DNA from: Isochrysis galbana
Taxonomy: Eukaryota > Haptophyta > Isochrysidales > Isochrysidaceae
Direction of reading: 5' to 3'
Length of the DNA stretch: 64,000 nt
NCBI GenBank assembly: GCA_018136815.1
Contig: CM030933.1
Coordinates: forward strand, 7,169,137-7,233,136
Part shown: positions 10,801 through 18,731 of the stretch, in pieces
Layout: each line of letters begins with the position of its first letter
Numbering within the stretch: position 1 is the first letter of the stretch
Notes under the pieces: model-generated
Seen by the model: only the letters and a program-made list of their open reading frames with translations
What the model was told of the DNA's origin: nothing
The model's database searches: none
Position numbers and translations under genes: made by a program

Positions 10801-12460
10801 CATCGAAGTGCTTGGGTAGCGCGGCGGCAGGCGAGGCTAGGGTGCCATTGCGAGGCCGGCGAAGCTCTTGGGCTGCCTCCGTGAGGTGCCGAGGTAATAC
10901 CACCGCAGAGCCGCTCGCTCGTGCACGAAGAGAGGCGAGAGCGTGGAGAGCGGGTGACGGGGTATCATCACGGGTGCCGACATCGGAGTTGTTTTGAGAG
11001 GAATCGAAGGACTGGATCGCGGACGCATTGATCGCTGCCACGCGCATGATGGTGGTGGCAGTGGTATCGAGAGGCAGGCAGTGCTCGGAGGCGGCGACCG
11101 GTGGCCGCAGCGACGTAGGACGAATGGAAGAAGACTCGGATATCGACGACGTAGAGACGGGCTCGGAGGACGGGATTGACGAAGAAACTCGGAGAAGTGG
11201 GGTGTCGGACGGCGGCGACGGACGCCGCGGCCGCGAGACCACCGGTGAGAGACATGAAGGACATGGCTCAGGGACTCGGTTGGGCTGGCTCAATGGGCGT
11301 AGAAGCTCGGTTTGGGAGGCCGCCGTTCCTCGACGTGCAGAGGAGTTGTGGTCACTCTCCATGGTCACGTCGGAAGAGGAGACGTCGTTGCATTCTGTCG
11401 TCGGCGGGGTCGGCGCCGGCGAAAGAAGGGACGTGGCTGTCGTAGAAGCCGGCTGCGGGGAAGGCTGGGGCCAGGGTGGTGGCTCTGCGGCAGCGGCTGG
11501 CGTGGGTAGTGGCCGAAGAGGTTCTGCAATGCGAAGCATTCTTCGGAGGACTTGGCTCGGGCTAGCGGGTGGATGGACCGCTGAAATTACGGTGGATTCA
11601 GACTCGAATTCGGAAGACTCGGCGACTTGAGAGGGGCTAGGAGACGGCTGTTCAAGCTCCTCCAGGGCTCTCGGTTGATGGGGTGGCGTGGGAACGCCGG
11701 TGGTCGACCGCGGACTCCGCGGTGACGTTAATTTGTACTCGGACTCGGACTCGTCGTTTCTGGCGTGCTGGACGCCAATAACAGGGCTAACTTTCGAAAT
11801 GGGAACGGACGGGGCCGGCTCAAAGGTGAAGCCCCCTGGCGTCGCAACCGTCGGTGAGGACGAAGCTGAAGCTTGTGATGACAATAGGGGCACGGTGGCC
11901 AGCACCGGTTGGCTCGGTGCGGCCGAAATCTCGGACTCGGTGACGGGCTTGATTACGCGGGCTCGGGATGCACTGTCTTGTGCGATTGGACTCGGACTCG
12001 GAACGGAAACGGAAGGGATCGGCTCGGCGGCGTGCAGCCTGCTGGAGTGGCAGGCCGGCTGCGGCGAGACTCGGAACGGTGGCTCGGACAAGGACACAGT
12101 GGCTGTCGTCGAGGGCTTCGGCGTCAGCTTGTGTTTGGACTCGATACGCGGTGGCTCGTGAAACGGGGCTCGGTTGTGGTTGGAATTCTGGAAGTGACCG
12201 GAGATTCCAAATGACTCAGACTCGGGGCGCGGAGGACCGAAGGTGAACACTCCCGCGGAAGGAGTGGTCGTCGGAGGCTCAGTGAGTGGCTGGAGCTCCG
12301 TTAATCCTGCGGTCGACCGCGTGGTAGGACTCGGTGACGTTGTAAACTCGGACTCGGACTCGGACTCGGACTCGGATGGCTCAGAACGGGGTTTGCTCAA
12401 AACAGGCTTGGACTCGGACTCGAAAGAAAGTGGGGAAGAACCGGAGAACTGCGCCTCCAT
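4829..12460 (-). CDS. pol: Pol polyprotein: MTase-like, protease, RT, RNase H, integrase, chromodomain
   Basis: A 2543-residue ORF from ATG at 12460. Residues about 1-560 are Ser/Pro/Glu-rich and low in complexity. About 570-770 is a phage-type C5-cytosine methyltransferase-like domain with SGVV near 580, HPPCTYLS near 633, VAVENP near 677, QPWEHGTGHQKATGLYL near 703 and RSRTYVGVAGAMAIHW near 755. The protease has LADTGAG near 1110. RT has VDYRDVNSKL near 1525 and YLDD near 1633. RNase H spans about 1795-1910. Integrase has the HH-CC zinc finger near 2071-2115 and the D, D, E residues near 2138, 2205 and 2240. The chromodomain (YLVKWRGYPRSEATWE) lies near 2450. The frame upstream of 12460 stays open for 190 codons to the gag TAG, in the gag frame, so pol is probably made as a Gag-Pol readthrough product. 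Confidence 0.93.
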   Translation of the reverse strand: MEAQFSGSSPLSFESESKPVLSKPRSEPSESESESESEFTTSPSPTTRSTAGLTELQPLTEPPTTTPSAGVFTFGPPRPESESFGISGHFQNSNHNRAPFHEPPRIESKHKLTPKPSTTATVSLSEPPFRVSPQPACHSSRLHAAEPIPSVSVPSPSPIAQDSASRARVIKPVTESEISAAPSQPVLATVPLLSSQASASSSPTVATPGGFTFEPAPSVPISKVSPVIGVQHARNDESESEYKLTSPRSPRSTTGVPTPPHQPRALEELEQPSPSPSQVAESSEFESESTVISAVHPPASPSQVLRRMLRIAEPLRPLPTPAAAAEPPPWPQPSPQPASTTATSLLSPAPTPPTTECNDVSSSDVTMESDHNSSARRGTAASQTELLRPLSQPNRVPEPCPSCLSPVVSRPRRPSPPSDTPLLRVSSSIPSSEPVSTSSISESSSIRPTSLRPPVAASEHCLPLDTTATTIMRVAAINASAIQSFDSSQNNSDVGTRDDTPSPALHALASLRARASGSAVVLPRHLTEAAQELRRPRNGTLASPAAALPKHFDELCAELTKMNQRVQDGLTSGCHAPRVLVVGETSGVVSSMFLLAGADVATCDLYPSEIDYVPHFQGDALHVQNLGWDLVIAHPPCTYLSAVSSQWLSQEPGRRAALESAARVFKSMASATAPFVAVENPRMHAEARRLVGGLTPTQFVQPWEHGTGHQKATGLYLTKGLPPLQPTCVVDGRESAMANLSPSPHRGALRSRTYVGVAGAMAIHWMPVLLRHLSQQRDQTSTKKLSALELLACARCSLLDRPSLSSTEATAYEPWSALHRYERGRETSEVSSDPVVSRPATPESDNHEDQKETHDNHDNDTPLHASESTLHDPFSPWTAPPPARASSPRPTTPTTLRKRRQQWQSFGVNGDQKWSNVTLETADEIRAQALAGRNADEESDLAAAVRAPIEFVEAKGIRAEELASLVRRPKTEAQARLEKDWEKMSDHPRHPTDKRGLGYTSPKLSPCTATNEDDPSRPSATIAAVGVPEETTTSLTTNSPEQRRWRPTPSLSDTIAHVTAHRPESVVDTLPSAYPRHCLYVRDLMVCRSGEAAGKEGVILADSALTVNSTLADTGAGPSVVTTSLLSSLPNDACVERLPQAVVTPLHGPDGLPLITRGKARIVFSVGGFLFRHTFMVIEGNPMLLLGNDFLATHAASIQLASDSADGSITLGAPSTVAPLEVNGSPSPDAPPIFRVSTSPIAVVPVSMTCAQVCPTSANPITTDFFRGPQAAENDNQLVSEPLFNTADEFAAKAPASCGSEYLLYTHEPITIPAYHRATFHVRIPLALREHEDCAMLVDRLPTRETIDSSPLVIPQVERPKSDHTIAVTVANTDPKPLHLPSFHPVASLQVRFKIHAGTYHRVGDNNSPDVIESLNEDQRKLLEAAKIDPEGRLSMPQREQVRRLLARRIAAFAIDPTNPNHTHVMEVELPLNPGAEAHRHAPSRVGREGEKIIEDEVCKMESAGIIRKSNSSWASRVVLVTKKDGSVRFCVDYRDVNSKLRLEDSPLPLTVEAIDRLSSGQGNLDSLFLCTLDLASGFWGIPIKESDKHITAFTTHRGKYEFNYLPFGVQSGPSYMCRLMDAVLGGLAWEICMPYLDDVGAWSTGVGDSLQAREESSFQQMLHRLDLVLERLIWAGLTCKMSKCVFFATSAEYLGHVVSREGLRMDPKKVEAVSKIDPTQINSIEAVRSFLGLCSYYRRFIRRFAIRAAPLTALTRKGCDVPVESQTEACRQAIEDLKQAICEEPVLAPPRDDRPFLVKTDGASKLGIAGVLAQKDDEGRERVVAYYGRSLSPAERHWTVTEIELLAALESIRNWRPYLWGRHFTLVVDHSALRWLHTMKDQVTGGPASRLMRWVLKLAEYRFDVVHKPGVTHWDADGLSRLVALEPDHDPLHLEESDAHSFDSSEIHDIVAAAVTSSTLTARRQQASDRLARQASESSESITSSYLDVGVPHADELRQALSTDDLASSILSEVESILPKASSSIDSSSSSKKSSRFLLRDGLLYYRSSEAEEAPLRLYIPESLRDTYLRAYHDHLGHPGATRTSTLLRTRVYWPGMSASVSEYVRECHECTLGKPLPRPLAHPSGLSIGSYPFDVVYCDILSMAPTHDFVSGRSGFDKLIVFVDSLSRWIEAEPCNGNPSSSKCLDVFMRLIVSRYGVPRQLRTDAGSNLCSRLVDLILKATGTDLSTTEAYRHEGVGLVERAQQTLLTMTRVSNEGGAHWVDHLPFLLMSMRATAGRVVPKSPAAILFGRELRLPAQLADPAPVLELLPSRPPSDAVTYATELNKKLLESWRSALESTQEAQRESMRSASQKSKLGVTFKQGDRVCRRIPGHANKLQYLYSGPYRVEEAISATRYRLRDLENRQVKDEVHISNLRPYFTVTDSSPLAGDEYLVEELLDRKGDGVSFKYLVKWRGYPRSEATWESRIELLRRCADLVESYDTTFDRRPVQPQAHSAVDSSQVQVQVPSLIKFHVEFKSQIVFLLICLQVVPVLVHVRSAKC
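10150..10750 (-). other. Phage-type cytosine-C5 methyltransferase-like domain inside pol
   Basis: Sub-region of the pol ORF. Motifs run in the linear order of the phage/prophage Dcm-like family: RVLVVGETSGVV with CDLYPSE (SAM site), QGDALHV, DLVIAHPPCTYLS (catalytic Pro-Cys), VAVENP (ENV-type motif), IQPW-like QPWEHGTGHQKATGLYL, and RSRTYVGVAGAMAIHW at the end. The putative catalytic Cys and the ENP Glu are present and no stop interrupts the domain. It lies N-terminal to the protease. Known family members methylate cytosine in DNA; activity here is inferred. Whether the mature protein is released by the element's protease is unknown. Confidence 0.8.
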
Positions 12461-13030
12461 CGTCGTAGTAATGGAGACTGGTGATACCGGTGATGACTGG
12501 ACTGGGCTCAGACTCGTAGATGGGCTCGCGGTGGCGTAAGACGAAGAGGGTAATTCTGAACGTGACTTGGACTCGGACTCGTACTCGGGAGACGTTTTGT
12601 GGCTCGGACATGCGAAATTTGATTTGAAGGATTGAAGGTTGGATTGGGCCTGCGGCGGCTGGATTTTCGCAGACCGTGAGGTCTTGGACTGGGGATGCTT
12701 GAGGAGTGGCGGGGGGTAGCGGTTGAGCGGCTTGAGTTGATAGAGAGGCGGTGACGGTTGACTTGGTTTTGAGGACTCGTGCGTGATATCGAGAATCAGG
12801 ATGGAATCATCGGCATTGGGAGAAATAGGGGCAATCGGCGAGGAGGCAGGAGAAAGAGGGGGATGGAGGTGGCAGGGCTTGTCTGGAACTTGGGGAATCT
12901 TGGGGTACCGGTTGGAGGCCGTAGAAGTACTCGGCCGTAGCGTAATACGATCTTTTGGTGGGTGGCGTTCAGGCCCACTACCCTGGACTGGTAGCGGGGT
13001 AACAGCGCGGACGTGGGCCCCGCCGGCGAC

Positions 13031-13033
13031 CTA
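13031..13033 (-). other. Gag/Pol boundary TAG, candidate readthrough stop
   Basis: CAG-TAG-GTC on the minus strand. The same frame is open for 190 codons downstream to the pol ATG and then through all of pol. The sister element has CAG-TAG-GGG at 50497-50499, again open downstream. No alternative frame is needed, so readthrough suppression is the simplest expression model. Confidence 0.65.
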
Positions 13034-15796
13034 CTGGGCCGGACGGAGAACAACCATCGTGCGGAGGCGGCGGTGGACTTCTGGGTCGTTACCACACTCG
13101 CCACTGCCGCCTTCGCAGAGAAAACGAATGTATGGTTGGCAAACGACGGGGTTATGAGCTCCGTCGCCCGTGCCATACTTCCACAAGTCTGCCTCGGGCG
13201 TACCAGATGGAGCCCGGGGACGAAAGGCGCAGTACGCGCAGCCGTTGGCGTCGGTCCACTCCTTGACGTCGCGGTCTAAGTCGTCGAGACGCGGCGCCGT
13301 CATGGTGGCATCCGAGGGACGGCAGCGCGTGAGCGCAGCGCGAAGGGCCGGGTGACCCGCGTAACGAGAGATTTGCCAGAAGCGGGCTCGCGCTCGAGAC
13401 CAGCTACCTGGATCCCATTCCGAGAGGCCCGAATCGGCCGGAAGCCCAAGGCCGTTCGGAGGGGGATCACATTGGCGACGGGAAGACGTGCTTTTGCCGA
13501 GGGGACGGTCAAGAAGTGCGTCCGGTAACGGAGACGATGCGGAGTAATTCGTAGGCGGAGGCGGAGCCCGACGATTGTCAGCGCCAGTCGCCTTGCGGTT
13601 CGAGTTGTTGTTTTGCGATTTTAATGCCTCGGCCACCGCCGCTTGGACGGCGGCGACCATCGAAGCCGTAGTGTCTGCGGGGTTAGAGGCAGTCTTAGCA
13701 ACCTTGGCGGTCTTGGTGGACTTGGAAGTAGTCGCCGGCGGCGTCACGGCGGCGACCGTGACCGACGCTTGTTGGCCAGCGCGGGCTTGTTCGTACGGGC
13801 TCAGGTAGCGCTGGCAGAGGTTGACGCACGAAAGGGCCGAACGAGGGAGCTCGTGGTTCTCGACGCGGAAGCGAGTCTTCGCAAGACACTCGCCGAACTT
13901 GGTCGCGTTATCCACGCCGCGAGCCGCGTCGACCTTGTCGTTCCGAATGATGGACTCGAATCGTTGATTGATATCGTGCGACATGTTTGGGTGGTCCTAG
14001 ACCGTCGTGGCATCCACCTTCGCGTCACCCATCTTGCGGACGTACGCGCGCACCAAATTCTTGGATAACTCTAAGAGATCGGAGCCGGCTTCACGGGCTA
14101 CGAGGCGGTCCCACTCCATGGAGGCGGAGTCTTTGGCGAAGCCGGGCACGTTGGCCGCGAAGGTGGCGTCGCACTTGCGGAGAAGCACGTCGCAGGCCAG
14201 CGCGGGATTGAGAGAGAGAACCGGATCTTCGGCGAGATCGAGGAGGAAGGCGTAAATCCTTTGGTTGCCGGTGGTGCACAAGTTGGCGGCCGCTAGCAAG
14301 GATGTAAAGATTTCACGGTGGTCGCAGCCGAGCGAGAGGGCGCGCTCGAGTGGCTTGATGAAGGACAGACGAAAATCATTCCAGGAGGTGGCCGCTGTCT
14401 GGACGTTGTCCGAGGCCAGGCCCTTGGGGAACTTGATCTCGGAAAGCTCTTTGCCCATTCGGACTTGGTGATGGAGGGTGCGGTCGAGGAAGAAGCGGCT
14501 CCGAGCCCACTTGGTCACGTGCTCCTTCTCGAAAAACACACGGTAGTGCCAAACATTGCCGGCCCGAGAGAGGCCGCCGTTGAGAATGGCGTGGATTAGC
14601 TCGAAATCGTCGGAGTTCTTGTAGAGAGAAGCTACCTCATAGGGGGACATGTTAAACAGTTGGTCCCATGAGGCTAGGATGACCTCTCGCTCAGAAACAT
14701 CCCCGGCGAGGCTTGGATCGACGGGATGCCGCCGAGTCGCCGGATTTGGAAGCGAGCGGAGGCCCGCGACGGTGGGTGGAGTTTGGGGATCAGAAACAGG
14801 CTTGACAGACGGGACAGGAACGGGTGTATTGGGTACGGGATCGGAAATCGGATTTGGCGGAACGGAGAACGGCGCGGCGGGCAAAGGTTGAGAAGGGAAC
14901 TTGGCCGAGGCAGGGGGAGCACCGATGGAGTTGTCTCCTTCTTCCACAAGCGGTGGCGAAGTTTCGACTCGAGACGAAGTCGTAGTGCCCGCTTGGCCCT
15001 GTAGAATGTTGAGTATCGTGTTGAAGGTAGACCCCACCTCTCGCTGAAATTCTTCGTGGCGCTGGGCGGCTTGGAGGGTAGAGGACTCGAGGCGGTCGAC
15101 AGCGCCGCGGAGAGCCTCGATCTGGACTTGTTGGTCCATGATTTGGGCGGCGCCGACGGTGGCGGTCGGAGGTGGAACGACGTTACGTTTGGGGTACGAA
15201 TACGTCGACGGGGGTGGAACAAACTCTTCATATGGTGGGGGCTCGAAAGGAGGGAGGGACCGGACGGAACCCACATCATCTTCAGCACCAACCACAGAGG
15301 GATTGAGAGAGGAAGGAACACTTGGCAAAGGATCAGCGAAAGAAAGGAGAGGAAAGGCCACCGGTGGAGCAACGGACGAGGCTAGAGGACCCATTCCAGC
15401 TCCAGTTGACGGGGTGTGAGTAGAGGCCCGCGGAGGCGGCGGAACTTCGACCGTCGGCGCGGAGAGGCGAGAGGGGGGGAGAACTGGCTCGGAAAGGCTC
15501 TCCTTTGAAGAAGGGAGGGGTCCCACGAGGCTCTCTTCCCCAGGAGACTTCGACCCGAACAGTTCGGGAAGAGAAGAAGAAGAGACGGGCTCATGACGCG
15601 GGGACGATGAAGATTTCTCAAGGGAAGAACTCGACGTGACGACCGGAGCCGAAGGCGCGAGCGAAGATTTTGTGCTTGTCAGAGCAAGGCTCATCTCACT
15701 CTTGGAGATGGCCTGCGAGGGCGCGCCGGCAGCTAGCGCGGAATGCGGTTCTTGCGGGGAGCTCATGGAGCTTTCCTCGGGGGTGACTACGGGCAT
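13031..15796 (-). pseudogene. gag: Gag of element 1, interrupted by one in-frame TAG
   Basis: ATG at 15796 begins inside the 5' LTR (LTR left end 15677) and the frame runs through the LTR/internal junction. Residues about 1-330 are Ser/Pro-rich. About 330-600 is a helical capsid-like region (VWHYRVFFEKEHVTKWARSR and similar). A TAG at 13997-13999 sits between ATTV and DHPNM, where the sister element at 50497-53214 has a Trp codon, so a single TGG-to-TAG change explains it. After it the frame continues 321 codons to a second TAG at 13031. The C-terminus has a Cys/His-rich module (CAYC ... WKYGTGDGAHNPVVC ... FLC ... ECG) in place of a classical CCHC knuckle. Combined length about 921 residues, close to the 905 of the sister copy. 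Gag would form the virus-like particle. Confidence 0.85.
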
Positions 15797-16869
15797 GGTG
15801 ATCGACGCACGACGCACGACGCACGGAGGGCGCGGAAGTGTGGAAGGAGGCTTGTGGGAGGTGGTGGCAGGCGACTGGGGGTGGCTCAGGCGCGTGCTTG
15901 GCTGGTATTGACTCGTTGACTCGGGGTATAGACTCGGGAACTCGGGGGGACTCGCTTGGGAACACGGTGGGACTCGACGAAGTTGCTACAAAAACACTCA
16001 CAAGAAACCCAAACCCCAACGACCTTGGGCTCAGAAAACTAACGTAAACACTCCGGAATCATACGATAAACAAACCCTCCCCGTGCGACAAAGGCTGAGG
16101 TCGCGATCGCTCGTCATGCGCGAAGAAATACGGAAAGAGAGCGCAAAACTACGCAAACGAAGGGTTCAAACTATCGTTAAAGTGAAAACTCGTCCGCTGA
16201 AGCCAACGCGGAGGGTCGAGGAGAGGTCCAAACTCGCGCGGGGGGAAGAAGGCGATGTGCAGAGAGACCTTCTAGACAAGCGACGAGCAAGGGGCGACGA
16301 AACAAGACGCGAGACGCGGGGCGCGTGCCATTCGTTCTTCCCTTCTTTCACCGAAAACGCGGCGAAACTAACGTTAAACATCGGTACCCCCTCCGCGAGA
16401 ATCGCGAAGAAGAACGGACGAGATGGAGGCAATCATCGAAGGAATCGCGAGAGGAATCGAAGCGAGGGGGGGAAACAGCGCGCGCGGGGGGGGGAACGAA
16501 CGACGGCCGGAGGAAACGAACCGCGCGCGGAGGAGAAGAACCTCGCGCGGGGGGGGGAATAATATAACGGCCGGAGGCGACGGATGGCACGCCGAGAGGA
16601 AGAACCTGCCGCGGGGGGCGAGGGACCGAGGGCACGGCGGGGCAGCGTGGGAGGGCGCGAGGGTGATCTCGGAGCGAGATCGCGTCCTTTCCCTCGCGGA
16701 GCGCAGAGAGACCCCCACGGAACATCCTGGGACCGGAGAATGTTTTGGACGAAACTTCCCTCCGTCGGCCGAGGAGAGGAGGACGGAGAGAGAGAGAGAG
16801 AGAGAGTCTCGCAGAGCAACTTACACGAATATTCATGCCTACAGCCTTCAGATGGGCAGGAATACAACA
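15677..16869 (-). repeat. Element 1 5' LTR (1193 bp)
   Basis: Starts TGTCAGAGC and ends AATACAACA on the plus strand, giving TG...CA ends. The left end is fixed by comparison with the solo-LTR-like copy at 33610, where homology begins at the same TGTCAGAGCAAGG. It contains the gag start codon at 15796. On the element strand the bases after the LTR are AGCACAAAATC, not the usual TGG of a tRNA 3'-end primer site. Confidence 0.75.
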
Positions 16870-16894
16870 CAAGGGCGCCTCCTCTCCCGAGATC

Positions 16895-17023
16895 ATGGCA
16901 GCGGTGCGGGCGATGTCGATCCTCTCTGACACAGTGCTGTGGCCGCTTCTGCGCGCGATCAAGTTTGGACCGGAGCAGTGCGCGCTCGACGTCCTCCCGG
17001 ATGTCTGGCCCTTGTCGGGGCAC
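16895..17023 (+). CDS. Possible orphan first exon
   Basis: ATG at 16895, 25 bp past the retrotransposon 5' LTR, opens 43 codons (MAAVRAMSILSDTVLWPLL ... WPLSGH) and ends at a GTAAAC donor-like site at 17024. The composition looks coding, but I do not recognise it. It could be the first exon of the fucosyltransferase-like gene downstream, or a remnant of the locus the element entered. No BUD23 C-terminal features are seen. Confidence 0.3.
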
Positions 17024-17356
17024 GTAAACACTTGTTGCTTGTTGCTTGTTGATAAGGTGCAACCTGCAACCTGCAATCCTGCAATCCGAGGTCCATTTTT
17101 TTTCACCCCCCCCCCCCCCCCCCCCATTTTGTGGTATCACCATAAGAGTACCCACACTCTGGAGGGTGACCGCGACCGACTCGCCGACCCCTTCAGAGAC
17201 TCCTCCAAGGGGCGACGAGTAGGAGAGTAAAATCGTAAAATCATAGGAATAGAGAGATGCTACAGTGTCAAACGGAAAAGGGCGGCGCCGTCGGCGCTTG
17301 CGCGCCTCAGCGGCGCCGGCTGTCGGCCGTCGTGGGCGCTGTCACCGAGGCCGCCG
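17024..17356. other. Putative intron or intergenic stretch with poly-C run
   Basis: Contains short GTTGCTT and CAACCTGCAA repeats and a run of about 19 C near 17107-17125. No gene is seen. It could be the intron between the orphan exon and the fucosyltransferase-like gene. Confidence 0.4.
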
Positions 17357-18731
17357 ATGCAGGAGGTAGACAGAGGCAATTCGAGCGGGAGCGTCGGTTT
17401 GGATCAGTACGCCGCCGAGCATCTGGGAACGCAGCAGAACACGGGTGCCCGCCGCTTGTCTGCCCCGATGCAGATCTTTCCTCGGCAGCTCGAGCGAGCA
17501 GCCAAAGAACAGCGTACTGACCCGTGCTTATTGCGCGCGAGAGCGCCCGCGTACTTTCTGCTCCTCGCAAGCGCATACGAGCAGACCCACAAGGCGCAGG
17601 GCGTATTGGCGGATGTGGTGTGGTATGCTAAAGCACTTGGGCGAATCGTAGTCGAGCCAGCAGTACAGGTAGGACCGAACATCACGAAATCGATCCCAAC
17701 CCCCCCCCCCCACTGTGTGCGTTGGCACTCACTCACGTGCATCCATCCATCACCTGCTCCTGATATATGCCGTGCCCTACCGGCCGCAGAACTCGCGTAT
17801 CATTGCGCCATGGGCGAGACAGTGGCGTGGACTCTCTCTCTCACATTACTGGACAATTGAGCCCATATGTGAAACCACCGCTACCATGCGCCTTCATCCA
17901 TTTCTGCGATATGCTGGTGCTATGGGTCTCAATAGTTTCCGAGTAGACCTGTACGTCATATCTGGGCTGCACGAGCCTTTGCAGCTTCGTGGCATGAAGA
18001 GGACGCTTTCCGTCAATGCTACTGCACTAGTGGCCAGGGAGTACTTCCGCGAAGCCATTGGCATCGCAAGCAGGTTGCACATGCAGAGACCTCCATTGCT
18101 ACTCGTTCTGCATGGGTTGAAACGGCATCGGCCTGGAGACTATGCGCGTTTGAAGTTGGAGAGCCCTCCTAGCCTCAATCAGCATGCCTACGCGCTCGCG
18201 AAGTCCAGCCAACCGTATGTGTGCGTCCAATGGCGAGCTGAAGATTCGACGATGCAAGGATCGGTGATTGGGATGTCGAAATGCGCGGCGAGTTTGGTGC
18301 GTGCTACAAAGTCTCGAATGGCCTCATTTTCTCCTGCGCTGGATGCCAATCGTGGTCGAGTATTAGCGATCTCCGATATCTTCTCAGGAACATCGGATAC
18401 GGTTCGCCAGGGCGCTTCACAAGCGAGCGCACGTCGGATCCTCCTGCAGCAATTACCTATTTCTCCAATACAACATGTACTAGCCTCGACGAATGACACT
18501 GGGCTCCGTGGAATCCTTGAGCTCCAGGTGTGCGCACGTGCATTGCTTGTCATGACGTGTGGCTCGAGGCGAATGATGGCCAAGGGAGGGGTGGAGCCGC
18601 CACCACGCTCCACCGAGGCTGAGTGTTTTAGATGTGTCAAGACCAATTCAGGCTTTACTCGACATTTGATCGACACACGGTTAAGGCTACAGCACATGGC
18701 CGGGTCGCCTCCGAACATGTACTATTGGTGA
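17357..18731 (+). CDS. GDP-fucose O-fucosyltransferase-like protein
   Basis: Two exons, 17357-17668 and 17790-18731, joined by a phase-0 GT-AG intron (donor CAG|GTAGGA, acceptor CGCAG|AAC). Across the junction the protein reads LADVVWYAKALGRIVVEPAVQ|NSRIIAPW, the pattern seen near the N-terminus of O-fucosyltransferase-fold enzymes. Later blocks YVCVQWRAED and VLAISDIFSGTSDT fit the sugar-nucleotide binding part. About 417 residues in all. There is no clear signal peptide, so the true start may lie upstream, possibly in the exon at 16895. A role in protein or glycan fucosylation in the secretory pathway is inferred from the fold only, and the acceptor is unknown. TAG or TGA usage looks normal: the frame ends in TGA after MYYW. 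Confidence 0.5.

Larger units (their letters stand above)
4538..16869 (-). mobile_element. Ty3/gypsy chromovirus with methyltransferase-like domain (element 1)
   Basis: Full-length LTR retrotransposon on the minus strand. The 5' LTR is 15677-16869 and the 3' LTR survives only as 4538-4579 after the gap. Both LTR right ends read AATACAACA. Order in element direction: 5' LTR, gag, in-frame TAG, Ser/Pro-rich linker, cytosine-methyltransferase-like domain, aspartic protease, RT, RNase H, integrase, chromodomain, polypurine tract, 3' LTR. The PR-RT-RH-IN-chromodomain order places it among Ty3/gypsy chromoviruses. Gag carries one extra in-frame TAG, so this copy may be recently disabled. The 2543-residue pol frame is otherwise intact. 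The target duplication cannot be checked because of the gap. Confidence 0.93.

Noticed and set aside
13997-13999. Genetic-code reassignment of TAG
   Set aside because: Host genes in the window end with TAG at the expected place, so TAG is a normal stop here.
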